A stretch of 64,000 bases of DNA from Flaccisagitta enflata (lineage: Eukaryota; Chaetognatha; Sagittoidea; Aphragmophora). The stretch lies in NCBI GenBank assembly GCA_965153355.1, contig OZ231127.1, positions 57,226,001 through 57,290,000 of the forward strand, read 5' to 3'. Below are positions 49,060 through 62,600 of the stretch, piece after piece (within the stretch, counting starts at the first letter, position 1; every line of letters starts with the position of its first letter). The notes under the pieces are model-generated. The model ran no database searches and was not told where the DNA came from. It saw only the letters and a program-made list of their open reading frames with translations. Position numbers and translations under genes: made by a program.

Positions 49060-49145
49060 AGCTATGTAAAGCTATAAAAAGCTATCAAAAACTATTTACA
49101 ACTATTTGAAGCTATTTGAAGCTATTCAAAGCTATTTTAAGCTAG
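49060..49145. repeat. ~10-bp tandem repeat (AAGCTATTTG type)
   Basis: Nine imperfect units of GAAGCTATTT. Similar in style to the decamer in the 36.6-kb element. Confidence 0.9.
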
Positions 49146-49399
49146 TTGATAAACATAAAACGAATTGTCTGTTTCTCTGTCTATTTGTCTGTCTGTCTGT
49201 CTCATTGTATCTCTGTAGTTATCTCTCTATAGGAGACTGAGACTAAAACCGAGAGAATCGTTTCAGCTTTTATGTTATGTCGATGTTATCGAATCTCATG
49301 TTAAGCATGTTGGAGAATGATTGATCATTTTCAAACTTTGGTCATTTTCTCCCAAAACATTTTTGATAAAAAGAATATATAAATGCTGATATGAATAAA

Positions 49400-49960
49400 T
49401 TTTAAAGAATGAATAATCAAAGTATATGAAACTAGAATTTAAATATGAAACCTTATATATTAAAGGTTAAAAAAAGAAAAACAATATATCAAAAATTAAA
49501 AAAAAAAGTCAAAAACTCAAAAAGTAAAAAAAGTAAAAAAAAATGAAGAATAAAAAGTGAAAAATAAAAAGTAAAAAATTAAAAATAAAAAATGAAAAAA
49601 AAAATGAAAAGCAAAAAATAAAAAATGAAAAGTAAGAATAAAATTTTTTTTTTGAATTGTGAATATATTTTTTTTATATAATATTTTTTGTTTAGTTTTT
49701 TTTTCAAATGATCACAAAAAATCCATAAGACAGCGTGCCCATGAAGCCAACATTTAGGGTATCAATTTGGGTCAAAATGGGAAAAATGTGAGAGTTAAAA
49801 AAGAAAAACAAATGAATAAACGTGATTGAGATTAGACATACATGATATTTGAAAGTAAAATTTGCATCCCCTTGGCAAGAAACTCAGATTTTGCCACTAT
49901 TACTGAAGATGTTATACTAAAAATTTCTACAAATTTCTTTTCTGTAGGCTGACAGGGTGC
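49400..49960. other. A-rich low-complexity stretch
   Basis: AAAAAGT/AAATGA-rich from 49460 to 49640, then a T-rich 49640-49700. No gene. Confidence 0.6.
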
Positions 49961-49961
49961 T

Positions 49962-50112
49962 GGTCGAAATTATAAGTTTGCATAGAAAACAAAAAAATGA
50001 AAAAACAAAAAACATAGTTCTCTTCCAAATTTGATTACAAAGAGAACTATGTTCTTGAAAATGCAAAAAATCCCCGCATTTGGCTGTCTTATAATTTCGA
50101 CCACAGTAAAAA
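49962..50112. repeat. Dispersed hairpin repeat, copy
   Basis: CATAGTTCTCT and AGAGAACTATG form a perfect 11-bp stem around a loop with CAAATTTGATTAC. The flanks match the 10-kb and 22.9-kb copies (ATAGAAAACAAAAAAATG, GAAAATGCAAAAAATCCC). Confidence 0.75.
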
Positions 50113-50928
50113 GGTAGATTTAAATTTTTTTTTCTTAGTAGTTTGCCTTAAGTAAGAAAGCTTTCTCGGTTGTATAACTGCCTGTGAGTGAATTTTTTTA
50201 ATAAGTCACTATCAATGATCACTGATAAGAAGCTTCAATGCTTCGGTAACAGTTTTCTATGATTTCTACACACAAAATACTACTATTTTCTGATTTTTCC
50301 CTCATTATGTAAATTATCTTTGTCACCCAAGGTACATAGCTTTTGACCTCTCCCCTGATTAAAATAATGAAAATCCGGCCCCAGCATCGCTTTGACATCT
50401 TAATAGGAACCCTGATGGAGAATATAATCAGCTCTGGTAGCAACAAAATTGTATTGATTGTCATGAAAATGTTATGGTATGAAGAGTCATGGGAAAAATT
50501 GTCGACGGTTTTTCGCAAAAATGCCACTATTTTGCTGCTTTTTTTCATATGTATTGTCTATTGAATCACCCTTAAGCGGCTATGTTGAGGTGTACATTAG
50601 CGTATTAAGTGCCGACAGTGACTACAAGACCAAAGAAAACGTTTATGAGGGGATTTATGACGCCGTATTGAACTTAAAGTAGGCTGAAGCGTTTGCTGTT
50701 TTTCTGGGGGACTTGCCGTCATAATGAGTAAACAAGATGGACAAAAAAGTGACAGCAATAATAATGCCTCAAATAACGCCACATAGACGCCCAAATGGCG
50801 TTACGTTGCCATGGAGAATACCGGAAATGGCGTTACTACAGAAGTCGTTATGCAATGGGTTGCTCCTGATTGGATAAATCCCTCTTGATTCTTGAGTGAA
50901 GTTCTCTTACTCTCCAATCGGGTGAAAA
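50113..50928. other. Nothing firmly recognised
   Basis: Frames of 67-109 codons on both strands. One + frame (50560-50682) reads VEVYISVLSADSDYKTKENV but has no acceptor AG in the right place. Confidence 0.4.
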
Positions 50929-50929
50929 G

Positions 50930-51150
50930 CAGCTAAGTCACCCTCTGTCCGCTGACTTAACCCATAACTGCCAGGTCATCCTCTGTCAGCAAGGTTACCT
51001 TTTGCTGGGTGGGTTACTGTCTGGCAGTTACATCACCCTTATATGGCTTGGTCCCATTCAGCCAGCCAAGTCACCCTCTGTTGGCGGGGTTGCCCTCTGT
51101 CGGCTGAGTTACCCTCTCCTAGCCAAGTCACTTCTGTCGGCCGGGTCAAC
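50930..51150. repeat. ~25-bp degenerate tandem repeat
   Basis: Units such as AAGTCACCCTCTGTCGGC and GAGTTACCCTCTCCTAGCC, about eight copies. Confidence 0.8.
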
Positions 51151-51278
51151 GTCGATTCCGTTTGGTCAGGTTTTTATCCAGCTTTGAGGGCGAAAGGTCA
51201 CTGAACTTTTCATGGGCAGCGGCTCCATAGAATGCGTGTTGCTTGCAGGCCAGATACGTACATGTGTTCTTTTCTCAG

Positions 51279-51370
51279 TCGCTTACACTCAACTCAATAA
51301 CCTGCTTTGTTCATTGGTTGGTCTGTTTTCATTTCACTGCCCCTGTAAATACTTGGTTAGCCTATTCCAT
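51279..51370 (-). mobile_element. HINE-like family A, degraded
   Basis: CAGTCGCTTACACTCAACTC, AACCTGCTTTGTTCATTGG and CACTGCCCCTGTAAATACTT keep the order of family A, but the palindrome is broken. Confidence 0.55.
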
Positions 51371-51837
51371 AGACCATGACTACCTCTGACCACTATCACG
51401 CTATTTTGACAAGAAAGTGCAGCAAGATTTTCAACGAATGCAAAAATGAAGAAAAAAAACAGGATGGGAAAAGAATGATATCTAATCGCTCAAAAAATCT
51501 GGAACGCTATCTAGAGTGCCTCCAGAAGCTCTGTAAATAACGTGCTTGACATATAGCGGTCGAAGTTACGTCAGGGGAGGACACATCAATGATTGATCTG
51601 CAACCAACTGATACATATTATTTAATCAATAAATGAACTGTATTCAGAGTTGGAAGCCTTTGCACTTCTAAGATGGTATGAGAAATTTTACATTTGCTCA
51701 CTTCACGTCAGTGATGAATCCTTGACAGCGTTATTAATATTCAAGGTCTTTTTACTTTGGTTTATATGTCATCTTGTTCTTTTTCATCTGTTCTTCTTCG
51801 TGTTTTTTGTTTTTTGTTTTTTACTTTTTTTTTTCTT
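51371..51837. other. Nothing recognised
   Basis: Mixed to AT-rich sequence; no supported gene. Confidence 0.5.
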
Positions 51838-51839
51838 TT

Positions 51840-51996
51840 TAGTCGCCTGCTACGCGACTATACACCCCGCTTTGTCGTCCGTCGGTTCGCTCGTCGGTCC
51901 ATCCGTCCGTCACACTTCACCGTTTTGGGGTTTTGGCGGTCTTTGGCCTCACTGCTCCTGCCCAAATGATGAAGTTACCTCAGAAATGGCCTTGTT
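51840..51996 (-). mobile_element. HINE-like family A element
   Basis: AGTCGCCTGCTACGCGACT, a GTCGGTCC core, GTTTTGGCGGTCTTTGGCCT, CTGCTCCTGCCCAAATGATG and AATGGCCTTGTTC. Confidence 0.8.
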
Positions 51997-52091
51997 CTTT
52001 TCTCCCTCTTCTTTTTCTACTTCTTCATCTGCTCATTCTTTTGCTTCTCATCTGCCCTTCGAACTGTTTGCTCTTTCCTATTCGCTTCTTT

Positions 52092-52200
52092 TTCTTCTTC
52101 TTTTTCGTCTTCTTCTTCTTCTTCTTCTTCTTCTTCTTCTTCTTCTTCTTCTTCTTCTTCTTCTTCTTCTTCTGATCCTTCTTTTTCTTTTTCTTCTTTC
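52092..52200. repeat. (TTC)n microsatellite
   Basis: About 25 units. Confidence 0.97.
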
Positions 52201-52835
52201 CTTTTCTTCCAACGATATCATTGTTGCGTTTCTCGTAGTGCCATGGCTCACTTGTGTACTGAAGCGCGATTGCATATTTTCTCTTCGGGGTTGGAGCCGG
52301 ATGGCGGAAGACAGAATCCATAATGTTCCGCTTTTCTCATTAATACGGACGAAGAACCACGACTCTTTGTGACACTCATCACGCCTTAGATATCATGACT
52401 TGTCTTTCCACTAGAATCAAGAAAGCTCGTTGGCTTGCCCGGTATTACTTGACAAACAACGCTATGAGGTTGGCTCCAACTCACGTCTTCTTGCGGGGTT
52501 CCTTTCTTTCAACATCGCCAAGTGTTATACCTAAGGCGTTTGCCAATTATCACCGTTCCTTTTTTCCCACTTACCAGCTGAGACTGCACTTCACCACCTG
52601 CTCCTTTTCTTCTTATGGCAGCAACTCTGCAATTGCGACTTTTATCTTGGACATCTGGACATCAAATGCTTACCGCATAGCTTTATCCCTAACCCACAAT
52701 TACCAAGGCATAAGGTCAAGAAATAAGTCAATAAGTGTGACTAACCGAGTGACGGACCAAAAGACCAACATACAAATGGGCGGATCTACCAAACGAAAGA
52801 AGCTTATGTAGTTGCATGCTCGCTGTAGTGGAAAT
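52201..52835. other. Nothing recognised
   Basis: A 138-codon + frame (52395-52811) has no motif or splice support and is not called. Confidence 0.45.
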
Positions 52836-52837
52836 AC

Positions 52838-52987
52838 AACAAGAAACGCGGGGTTACAATGTTGTCGCTGACGGGTGGGCAGGGGCGTCCAACCCCCATC
52901 CACACCCCAGGGGTCACCCCCCCCACACGCACACACCAACGGATGGACGGACAAAGCCTCCTATAGAGTCGAGTCCGCTACTGAAAG
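52838..52987 (+). mobile_element. HINE-like family B element
   Basis: AAACGCGGGGTTACAATGTT, GCTGACGGGTGGGCAGGGGC, a C-rich stretch, GGATGGACGGACAAAGCCTC and a degraded palindromic end AGAGTCGAGTCCGCTACT. Confidence 0.75.
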
Positions 52988-53269
52988 GCGAAGGAGACAA
53001 AATAAGGCGCGCAAATTCGTGTGCGGTCGCTTTACGTGCTTCCGATACTAACCGAGAGAGGGAAGTGGTGAAATTAAGACGAGGTTGTCCATTTTTAGGT
53101 CGTCTTCAGTCAATTGTTTTCCATTTTATTCAACTTGCACCCTGACCCTATCCGACTTCTTTGCCACATGGCCATAGAATCTCATTTAGATACCATTGGC
53201 ATGTAACTATGGCAAAGAAAAAGAGCGAACACTGTGTTTTGCTTGTTTCTGCTTAATTATGGGCCAGAA

Positions 53270-53720
53270 CCATAGAAAATCCACGACCGTTTTAAAGCTT
53301 TGCGAATAATCTTCCAAATGTGATGTTGCTGGTCATTGTAGCTTTATTCGTTCAGAAATGGCGATGGTTTGAAGGAAAATATGACTGATCGAAAAAAGTG
53401 CTCATTTCAATATTTTTCCGTCTTTCCGTTTTTGTCAATGATGCAGCTCTGGATTATATTAGCTACTCGTCATTCATGAACAAATTAAAAAGCTTCAAAT
53501 TTTCTTTAAAATGGCACCAAGAACAAATTTCAAACTCAATGCATTTAATTTTTTTGGAGGAATAAAGATAATCCACGAAAATGGCGTTGTGAATTACCAA
53601 ATTCTTGATCACCTGTCTTCAATCTAATGCCATTTCTAAACGGATAGAGCTGATTCATCCAGGGTGGTCTCATTTGAAAGATCTTTCGCAGAGCTTCGAA
53701 ATAGTCATGGATTTTGCTAT
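53270..53720. repeat. Family G repeat, two units
   Basis: GTAGCTTTATTCGTTCAGAAATGG-type and ATTTCTAAACGGATAGAGCT/GAAAGATCTTTCGCAGAGCT wording, matching the 23-29 kb copies at low identity. Confidence 0.55.
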
Positions 53721-54655
53721 GTTTTTTGCATGTGATACATTGACAAACAAGTAGTGCACTTTTTTTTTGCCCTAGTTGCTCATTCTTGGCCTGTTTTTAC
53801 CACTGCGCAAATGCCGAGTGTCCACATTCCTTCCAAGCACGGGAAACAATATACAAACCGTAGTCCGTAATTCGGGAGGGATTTTTTTTGACAAGCACAA
53901 TCAGATAAAACGGAATTAGTCAGACGAATTGCTAACATCTGTATCTTTTAACAAAATATTTTACTTCATGAATAAGGTCTTCTATCAAGAGAATCACTAC
54001 ACACCACACTGAGAGGCTGAGAGAAAGAGTGGTGGTACCAGTCACGGTTTTGGACTTTCCTTCAGCAAAGCTGAGGTCGGATGAGCTTTAAAAAAGAGTT
54101 ATTTCATTATCAAAAAGAGCCATAGAAATTAAGCCTCCTTGGTCGATGCTCACACACACATAACCGTCCAAAGTTCCACACACTTTCACAGACTCACACT
54201 CACACATCACGGGACTGGTCACAGTAGAGGCTCTGAAGGCGTGACGAATAAATGTGGATAATAATGAAGCGGATTAGCAAACGATGTGTTCTCCTGCGAC
54301 ACAACTGCCTGATTCAAATTTCAACGTCATAACATGAACAACTGGCCTCTAACATTTTCTTATCCAAGCTTAGCAATCAAACCGCAACCATAGTTATTGT
54401 TGGCAACCTATCAAATTAAACGGCGAGCCATGTACCGACGAGCCGATGTTTCTTATAATCTGACACCATGACATTCATTCAAAATTCTCAGATCAAACAG
54501 CAAAATTTTGAATAAACCAAGCAACGAATAAGCCAACGAACCAACGATTCAGTTTCGTTGCTCGTGCGTTCCTCGTGTGGCTTAGTGACGGAAGGAGGGA
54601 GGGCCAAATCGTAGTCAAATAGGAGGAGGGGATGCGTCTATTTTTGTTGCTGCGC
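53721..54655. other. Nothing recognised
   Basis: Mixed composition with short CACACT patches at 54150-54205. Confidence 0.5.
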
Positions 54656-54664
54656 CTTGTGTCA

Positions 54665-55194
<530 letters not shown>

Positions 55195-55626
55195 AAACAA
55201 GGCCAGATACACGGCCAATAAGGAGTCGCTTGCTGGTGGGCAGAGGCAGTAATGGAGGTGGGCAGGGGCAGTTTGTGGCTGAGCGGGAGCTGTGATGTGG
55301 TTGGGCTGGGGCAATAAAACTGAAAATTTTTATATCAGTTGATTTCGCATCATTCAAAATTTCGCGTTACCAACCAACCAACCATGGATGAAGGGGACGC
55401 CACGTCCACCATGACCACGGACGTGGTAAAAGTTGGGCTTGAAAAGCAAGTCAGTCTTGAATTCACTTTTTGTATAAGTTGGTCTTGATCCTGACTCGGT
55501 CTTGAAATGATAAGTGGATGTGGCAAGTTTCGGAGGTCCTCTACATTCATGCAACCAACCAACCAACATATCTACTGACCAAGGGACCTACCCTCTTATA
55601 TATAGTCGCTTAGCAAGCCACTAAAA
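55195..55626 (+). mobile_element. HINE-like family C element (longest copy)
   Basis: AACAAGGCCAGATACACGGC, subterminal AGTCGCTTGCTGGTGGGCAG, a unique 240-bp middle bordered by CCAACCAACCAACC on both sides, and the hairpin AGTCGCTTAGCAAGCCACT with an A-run. Confidence 0.85.
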
Positions 55627-56220
55627 ATTAGTTTAAACACTCAAATAGGGCCGTCACCTTTTTCTCAGATGTTCGTATATGTACGAGCTAGATAGTAGAC
55701 TTTTTAGCTAAAAGAAAAATGGAAAAAACTTGGCAATTCCCTTCGCGTCTAGGAGACATGCCAACAAAAAATGGGATGACTATTGCAACTTTTCTTACAA
55801 AAACATTCTATTCACTCTATCCGATGTATATCTAAAATATATTCCATGAAAAGATATATAACGAAGGAGAAGAAAATTTTAATAGTGACATTTAGAGAAG
55901 CAGAATTTAACAACATGCTCTTTAGCAGAATTTAACAACATGCTCTTTAGCTCTTTAGTATGTTTTTTTAACACTGCTTTCTTCAAAAACGAAATGCTAT
56001 TGATTTTTGTAATGATGAACTAATGTAAAGAGAGAGCATTCGTCCATTACTAACTGTACACGATTCATGTTACACGAACGCGCATTTATGGGGGACTTCG
56101 CTAGCCAGTTGTCAATGGTGGCTCTAGTTTCGCCTGGCGATCAAGGACGGAGGTGATAACATGGTAAGGTGACACTTAGGATCGCTGCAGGCAACGCTTT
56201 GTCCTTGTTTCTTCTTCCTT
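55627..56220. other. No gene; short direct repeat
   Basis: A direct repeat of GCAGAATTTAACAACATGCT at 55901 and 55925. Otherwise nothing. Confidence 0.5.
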
Positions 56221-56222
56221 TT

Positions 56223-56225
<3 letters not shown>

Positions 56226-56264
<39 letters not shown>
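56226..56264. repeat. (CT)n microsatellite
   Basis: About 19 units. Confidence 0.97.
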
Positions 56265-56267
<3 letters not shown>

Positions 56268-56299
56268 TCGCTTTCTTCGTCAAAGAGTAAAAAAAGAAA

Positions 56300-56330
56300 A
56301 ACAAGGCCAAGTAGGCCAACGATGCGTCCT
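56300..56330 (+). mobile_element. Family E non-palindromic end, 340 bp from the Helentron stop
   Basis: On the - strand it contains TTGGCCTACTTGGCCTTGTT, identical over 20 bases to the end of the 8.5-kb E element. No E hairpin follows on the other side; the (AATG)n at 56343-56375 and Helentron trailer DNA come next. Confidence 0.6.
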
Positions 56331-56640
56331 CTGTGAATGAATATTTTTTATGAATGAATGAATGAATGAATGCATGAATCTTTAAAGACATGACTGGGTG
56401 AGAGAATGATAAGGTAGGTGCTACCGATGTAACAACCTCAAATTTTATTTCTTTCTGCATTTCTAATACACAGCTGGACAGACAAACTGGCTAGTTTAAT
56501 AAAAAGGATGTTTCATTCAAAGTGATGAAATTTATTTAATGAATTTAATCATCAGTGAAGTGAAGAAAATTATTAAATGACAAAACAAGGATGTATATGT
56601 ACAAAAATGATTAAATAGAAAACCAGAAAAGATCCATAAT

Positions 56641-59600
56641 TCAATCAAACATTTTCACAACAGACACAATAGAATGATCAGAGAAGAAGGGGGTGCTAAG
56701 ATTAACTTGAAACTTAAATGGCGCTTTTTTGACATAGACATGATCAAGAAGTCCACCCTCTTGATGTGTTGGATGCTCAACCAGCTGTGAAAAGCCACAC
56801 GATTCTATTTTCTGAATGATCATATCTTTTGGATTGTCAAGATAATTGCAATTGAAATCCCCTACAATAAAACAGGGCCTAACTCCTCTTGCAAGACAAC
56901 CAAGATCATTCAAAAAATCAGCCTTGTTTGACCCGTGTGACCTGTAGACGTTGATGACATCATAATCTTTACAGGAAATCTTTGCCAGTTGGTAGTGAGG
57001 TTTGTTTACTGTTCCATTTACTTTGAAGCTAGGTTTAAAATACAATGCCACACCTTTTCCACGGCCTTGAGATACAAGATGCATTTGATATCCAGGTAGA
57101 GCAAATTGGGCATTTTGATAGTCATCACTACACCAAGTCTCTTGCAAAGCAATAACATCTCCTTTGATTTGTGAGTCACGCAATATGTCTTCGTGATGGC
57201 TTATAAGAGAGCGAATGTTAAGAGAAACAATGGCAGTATTGTCAATATTTTCTTTTTCTCTGTCATTAAGGCTCACTTCCATGAGCCTGTTTAGTTCCTC
57301 CATTGCGATTGCTGAGGGATAAATCTTTTCTGGGGGGAATTCATTCAAGATGAATAACTGATTTAAGGCCTGAACTCGACTCATCATCACATATGCTTGT
57401 GCTGCCTCTTTCACTGACTTGAGATCTATTACTAAGGGATCTGGTTTCATGACTGTGCTACCTTGCATCTTATGTGCTGTGCATGCGAATGAGAGTTTGA
57501 GTGGAAATTGGATGGCTTTCATAAAATCATTTTCTGATGCTGAATTCCTTGACTGATTAAAAGAGAACTCTATTCTAGAAATTGGTGTGACCGGAATGTT
57601 TGTAAACCTGTTTTGCAAATAAGGCGAATTTTTCTTCCTCTTTTCTTTCCCAACTTTTTCAACCTTGAAATGTACAAGCACTGATTGGACCTTCCCGTTA
57701 GCACTTTCAAATCCAACTACTTCCCCTATTGCTCCATTTGTCAGAGAGTCTATGACATCGACGTTAAACGTAAGCATTACCTGGGCGCCAACTTTGAGTT
57801 CAAGAATGTGTTGAAGTGGTGTATTATAAATGGATCCATCATTACCAATCCTTGGTTTTCTTGCAGGTTTTCCCGATCTGGTCACATGTGCTTCAAATCT
57901 ATACAAATTTCCCTCCATTAGATTAAGTCTCTGATTGTTTTCTTTGTTGACGCCAGCATTGGTACAAATAATGTAAAGTGCACTCTTTGGTAATCCCATG
58001 TCATCTCGAACCTTAACTCGTCCTCTGAGAACATTGCAGTCTTCCTCAGTTTGTTCGCCTGTCCTTAATCGATTTAGAATGTCTGCATAAATTCGATCTT
58101 CTCCTTGGCGATGATTGTAAGTTAAAAGAAATACTTCAAACTTTCTCCAAAGTGGGTCAATCATGTGTGGCAGATGGTAATCTGGGCATAATGGTTCTTG
58201 AAATATATAGCGACCCATAACAGGTTTTAATTGCGCAATATCTCCAAATAGCAACACTGAGCAACCACCAAATTCAACATCAGCATTTTGCTTTAGTTCT
58301 CTCAATCGTAGGTCCAATTGATACAGCATATCTGCTTTTAGCATACTCAGTTCATCCACAATGACCATTTTGAGATTTTTTAGAGATTCCCTCTTTTCAT
58401 CCCTTAATTTATCACTCAATGATAGAAATTCATTTCCAAAGTTAAAGTTGAATGCACTGTGGAGAGTCATTCCATCAACGTTTGCAGCAGCACAGCCAGT
58501 GAATGCCGTGATGAGGACATAAGGTTTCTGAGGGTCATCTCCCGATTGTCTCAACTTCTTCTCAAACCATTGCCCAATGGCACTAATCAAAAGACTTTTG
58601 CCAGCACCGGCCCCACCCTGAATGATAAGTAGTGGGGGTTTTATGACCGATGGTACTTTTCTGGCTATTTGTATTTGTCTGGAGAAGTTTAATGTTATTT
58701 TCAGTACTTGTCTTTGGTCATCATCAAGCTTGTTTGTGAGCTCCCTCAATTTCTCATCAGTGTCTAATTTCACAGTTTTGAAGATTCCTGCTGAAGTCTC
58801 AGAATCATTTTGCAAGTTACTGGGGTCTAAATGAACAAAATCTGGGTGGTCCTCTACACCATCCGCTTCACACTCATCTTTATCTTGTTCTTTTTGTGGA
58901 TCCAGCTGGTCTCCTATAAGATTTTGCATCTCCCTTGCCTTCTCCAGTCCATCTTCAACAGATTCAATATATTCCATAATTTTTGCCTTTACTCGGTGGA
59001 GATCTGATTTCAAGTAGGTTTTGTTGCAAACATCCATATCTTGTTTCTCTTGCTCCAAATTATGACCCTCAATATTTGAATGTGGAAAATACAATTGCAG
59101 TTCACTGTAGTAATATTCATGTGGCTGCTTCTCGCGATTAAATTTACAGAAGCGGAGCACCTGAGATGATCTCCTTTTCATGTAGGGCAATTCACCTGGT
59201 CTAGGGTTGCATATAACAATGAAAAGAGGCAATTCTATAGCCATTTCATTGTCATCGTAATCATTTGTTATGATATGATTTTCAAAGATTACCTTCCCAT
59301 TTTCATCAAAGCTTTTGCTTTCTTGCTTTGGTGTGAAGTCATATTCATCAGTGATCTTACTGGCAGCTTGATAACGCTTCACAAATTGAGCATAACATAG
59401 ACGAGTCAATTGCGGTTGGGTTGAACAATCTCGGCGAAGATACTTCTCATACAAAGATGGCTTCTCCTGATATTTTCCTTTTCTCCCTTCTACTTGTATC
59501 ACCTTAGCACAGTGTGCTGCATCTTTTTCATCAATTTTTTCCAAGTATCGACTGGGATTAAAACCTGTTTGAGCAAAGACAGTAGTGATGTTAGAGTCCT

Positions 59601-62600
59601 TCATGTGCATACTGGGAATTATACGATAGTAGGCTTCACTCTCTCCCATTTGTCGATGAGTCAAAAAAACAGAAACCATTGTTTTCAATCTGGTTCGCAG
59701 GTCACTAGTTGCACAATCCTTCAATGCTTCCTGCAACATTCGCATTGTCCCAGAGTCATCTTTGCAGTAATAATCACTTATGTAGGTTATTACTGCAAAA
59801 TAATCTAAGCAAAGCTGAAAGTCCATGTTGCCATTCCAAGCACTTATCCACTCAGGGTTGTAGGTATTGACCATTATTTCATCCACATCTCTCTTGTAAT
59901 GGATGGAGTATCCTTTTTTGTTTATAGATAATGCTGTTTCATACTCATCAAGACGACTTGTCACCTCTCTATCCACTTTTTCTACATCTATATATTCTAA
60001 GAGTTTCTCAATTCTCTTTTTACAAAGATTGGTCATCCTTTCCTCTTGAATGTTAAGGGCACATTCTTTTGTCTTCAACTTATTCAGACAGATATTTCCA
60101 TTTTCATCCATATCATTTTTCAGAAAATATATTAAGTCTTCTCGAACAGGAAGGTTGGTGATGTTTCTACACTCTCCATCAGCAATCATCTCCTTATAGG
60201 TCAATTTTAGATATCGCTCGGCAAAGATTTCTTCAATTTCATCACTAAAATGATTGCAAATGGTTTTCATTGCAGCTTCATTCTCTAAGACCTCCATCAC
60301 GCCTTCCAAAAATGTTGTAAATCTGCCCATCATCTTTTTTCGCTCCTTTTCATCTGAATAGATAATGTTTGAGGGGCAACTGATGATTGTTCTGTAAGTA
60401 GGAAACCTTGGAAAGTTAAATCTACAATTTGTTCCATATTTTTTACAAGCTCTAGTTGTGTGGTGGTGAACATTTACTTCCCTCACTATGTCAGAAGTTG
60501 CTGGGTTCTTCAATGAAACTGAAATAAAAAGATCGGCAAATTTCACCAAAGATTCCTTGTGGCTTATGTCCAATTGATCACCTGCTTTGATTAGGTTGAG
60601 GCCTTGAACAATTTTTTGCACATCATCTCTTGGTAATGCTTTGAACTTCCTCCAATCCATCCAAAGTGTTCCATGGGCATGGGGTGCACCCCTCAACTGG
60701 AATTCGATGCGGTAGTTGAAATAATCAATTGTTAAATCCGATCCATTGGAGAGCACAATATGCTTTAGAAACATTTTTAGTCTATGTTGAAAGTTCAGGG
60801 TTGCATTAAGGAGATTGTTTCTTATAAACTCATGCTTACTTGGATAGGCCTTTAAAAATTCATCAAGTGTTACTCCATCAACATAAAACTCTTCTTTTCC
60901 GTTGATTCGTTCAAAGGTTACCCTGTGGTCTTTCAAAAGCGCTGTAAAATTTTCAGCCCAGCGAGTATCTGCCGAGGAGAGGGTAAAGAAGAATGTAAAT
61001 GGTCCGAGGTTTTCAAGTTTTGCGTATAATTCTTGCCTTGCCTTTTTCCAGTAACGGGGGGTATTTTTTATATTCTCGAGGACCATGTATGGATCCTCGA
61101 GAGTATAAATGGAAGTCCCACAGGGTCCTTTCTTCTCCAGTCCTCTTTGAAATGATAGATTGATGTTCCTTGTCATCTGCTTCAATTCTGTATGAGCTGC
61201 AGCCATAAAAGTGTATGCTGGGCAATTCTCAAATCTTTCATCTAAGTTTAAAATTCTTTGGGTAAAGTATTCCTGCTCTGCCAACCTTACTTTTCTGTCT
61301 TCATCCTTACCATTTTTTCCATCTGGAAAGAGGCAGGGGAAAGATCTTACCTCAAAATTCTCTTCTTGTAAAATGCTGTTAGGAATTTTCCCCTGCCCTG
61401 GCGCCACTGATGTTGCAGCGTTATCTTCATCATTTGTCACATTTTCCTCAATGCTGATCTCTGGATGGTTTTCCCCAAAGCAAGTAGATCGGTTGTAGTT
61501 AAATTGATTTTTGGCAATGGGATCTTTTTCCAAATACTCATTTTCTTCATCTTCAAAACTGGGAGCAGCTGTCTCTGATCTTGTAGATTCAGTAGGTCCT
61601 TCAGTAGAAATGTTCAGTTCAGAGTAGAATTGGGAATTATTTTCTGAAAAATTTGAGTCTTCATGAGGGAACAAAATCTTGTATCCTTCAGGATCTGTGT
61701 CAAAACATCTTTTTTTGAATTCTGAATCCTCTAGTATATTTGCATAGTGAGGGTTCTTTAAATTGATGAAGGTGCGTAGGGCTTTCATGACATTCCGTAA
61801 GTTGATCAGTTGCCTGTTGTGAACACCTGGGTAATTTAGTCTTCTCTTTAGCTGAACAACAGCAAGCCTGGCATCAGACGGAGTTCGTGGAAGTTTTGTT
61901 AATGTTGTTGTGACATCCGACGTTGTAATTGGCACACTCACGGTTCGATCCTTTAAAGCACTCATTCTAGTCTTGGGAAGAAGCACTATTTTCTGAAATA
62001 TCAAATTTAAGGCAATCAATTGCTGCTCAAGTTCACTCAACTTTAATTCAGGATATGGATCAGTGTTTACAAGTTGAAGATTATTCTGATTAGACATAGG
62101 AGCCATCAAATTCCTTTCCAAATATGACTTGCACGTATGACAGACATGATTATTGATTATTTCTTTAGGTTCTTCTCCTTTTGGGCACGGTTTAAAAACC
62201 TGTCTTCTTGGAATTGCTCCAATGAATTTTGATGCAGATCCAGGAAATTGATTTTCGTAGTCTTCCATCCAATTTTCATCCAACTCAACAACCTGGTTGT
62301 CATAAAGTTTGCGATGACAACATATGCAAAAGAAAATGCGCCCATTTCTCACAGCTGATAAAAAAAGTTGCTTACGTTTAAAAACTGAATCCATGCTCTT
62401 TAGTCTGTACGATTGCTTTGCCATTCTTTCCTTCAATCTATATTTTACTGGGTCTTCTTCCCTTTTCTTTTTTCTTTCCCTTTCTTTCTCATCTGCTCTT
62501 TCTTGATTATACCTTTCAGGGTCTTGTTCCTTTTTGTTGTTCCTTTCTCTTTCTTTCTCATCAGCTCTTTCTTGATTATACCGTTCAGGGTCTTGTTCCT

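Noticed and set aside
50479-50682. Possible exon reading GYVEVYISVLSADSDYKTKE
   Set aside because: No acceptor in the right position and no similarity recognised.
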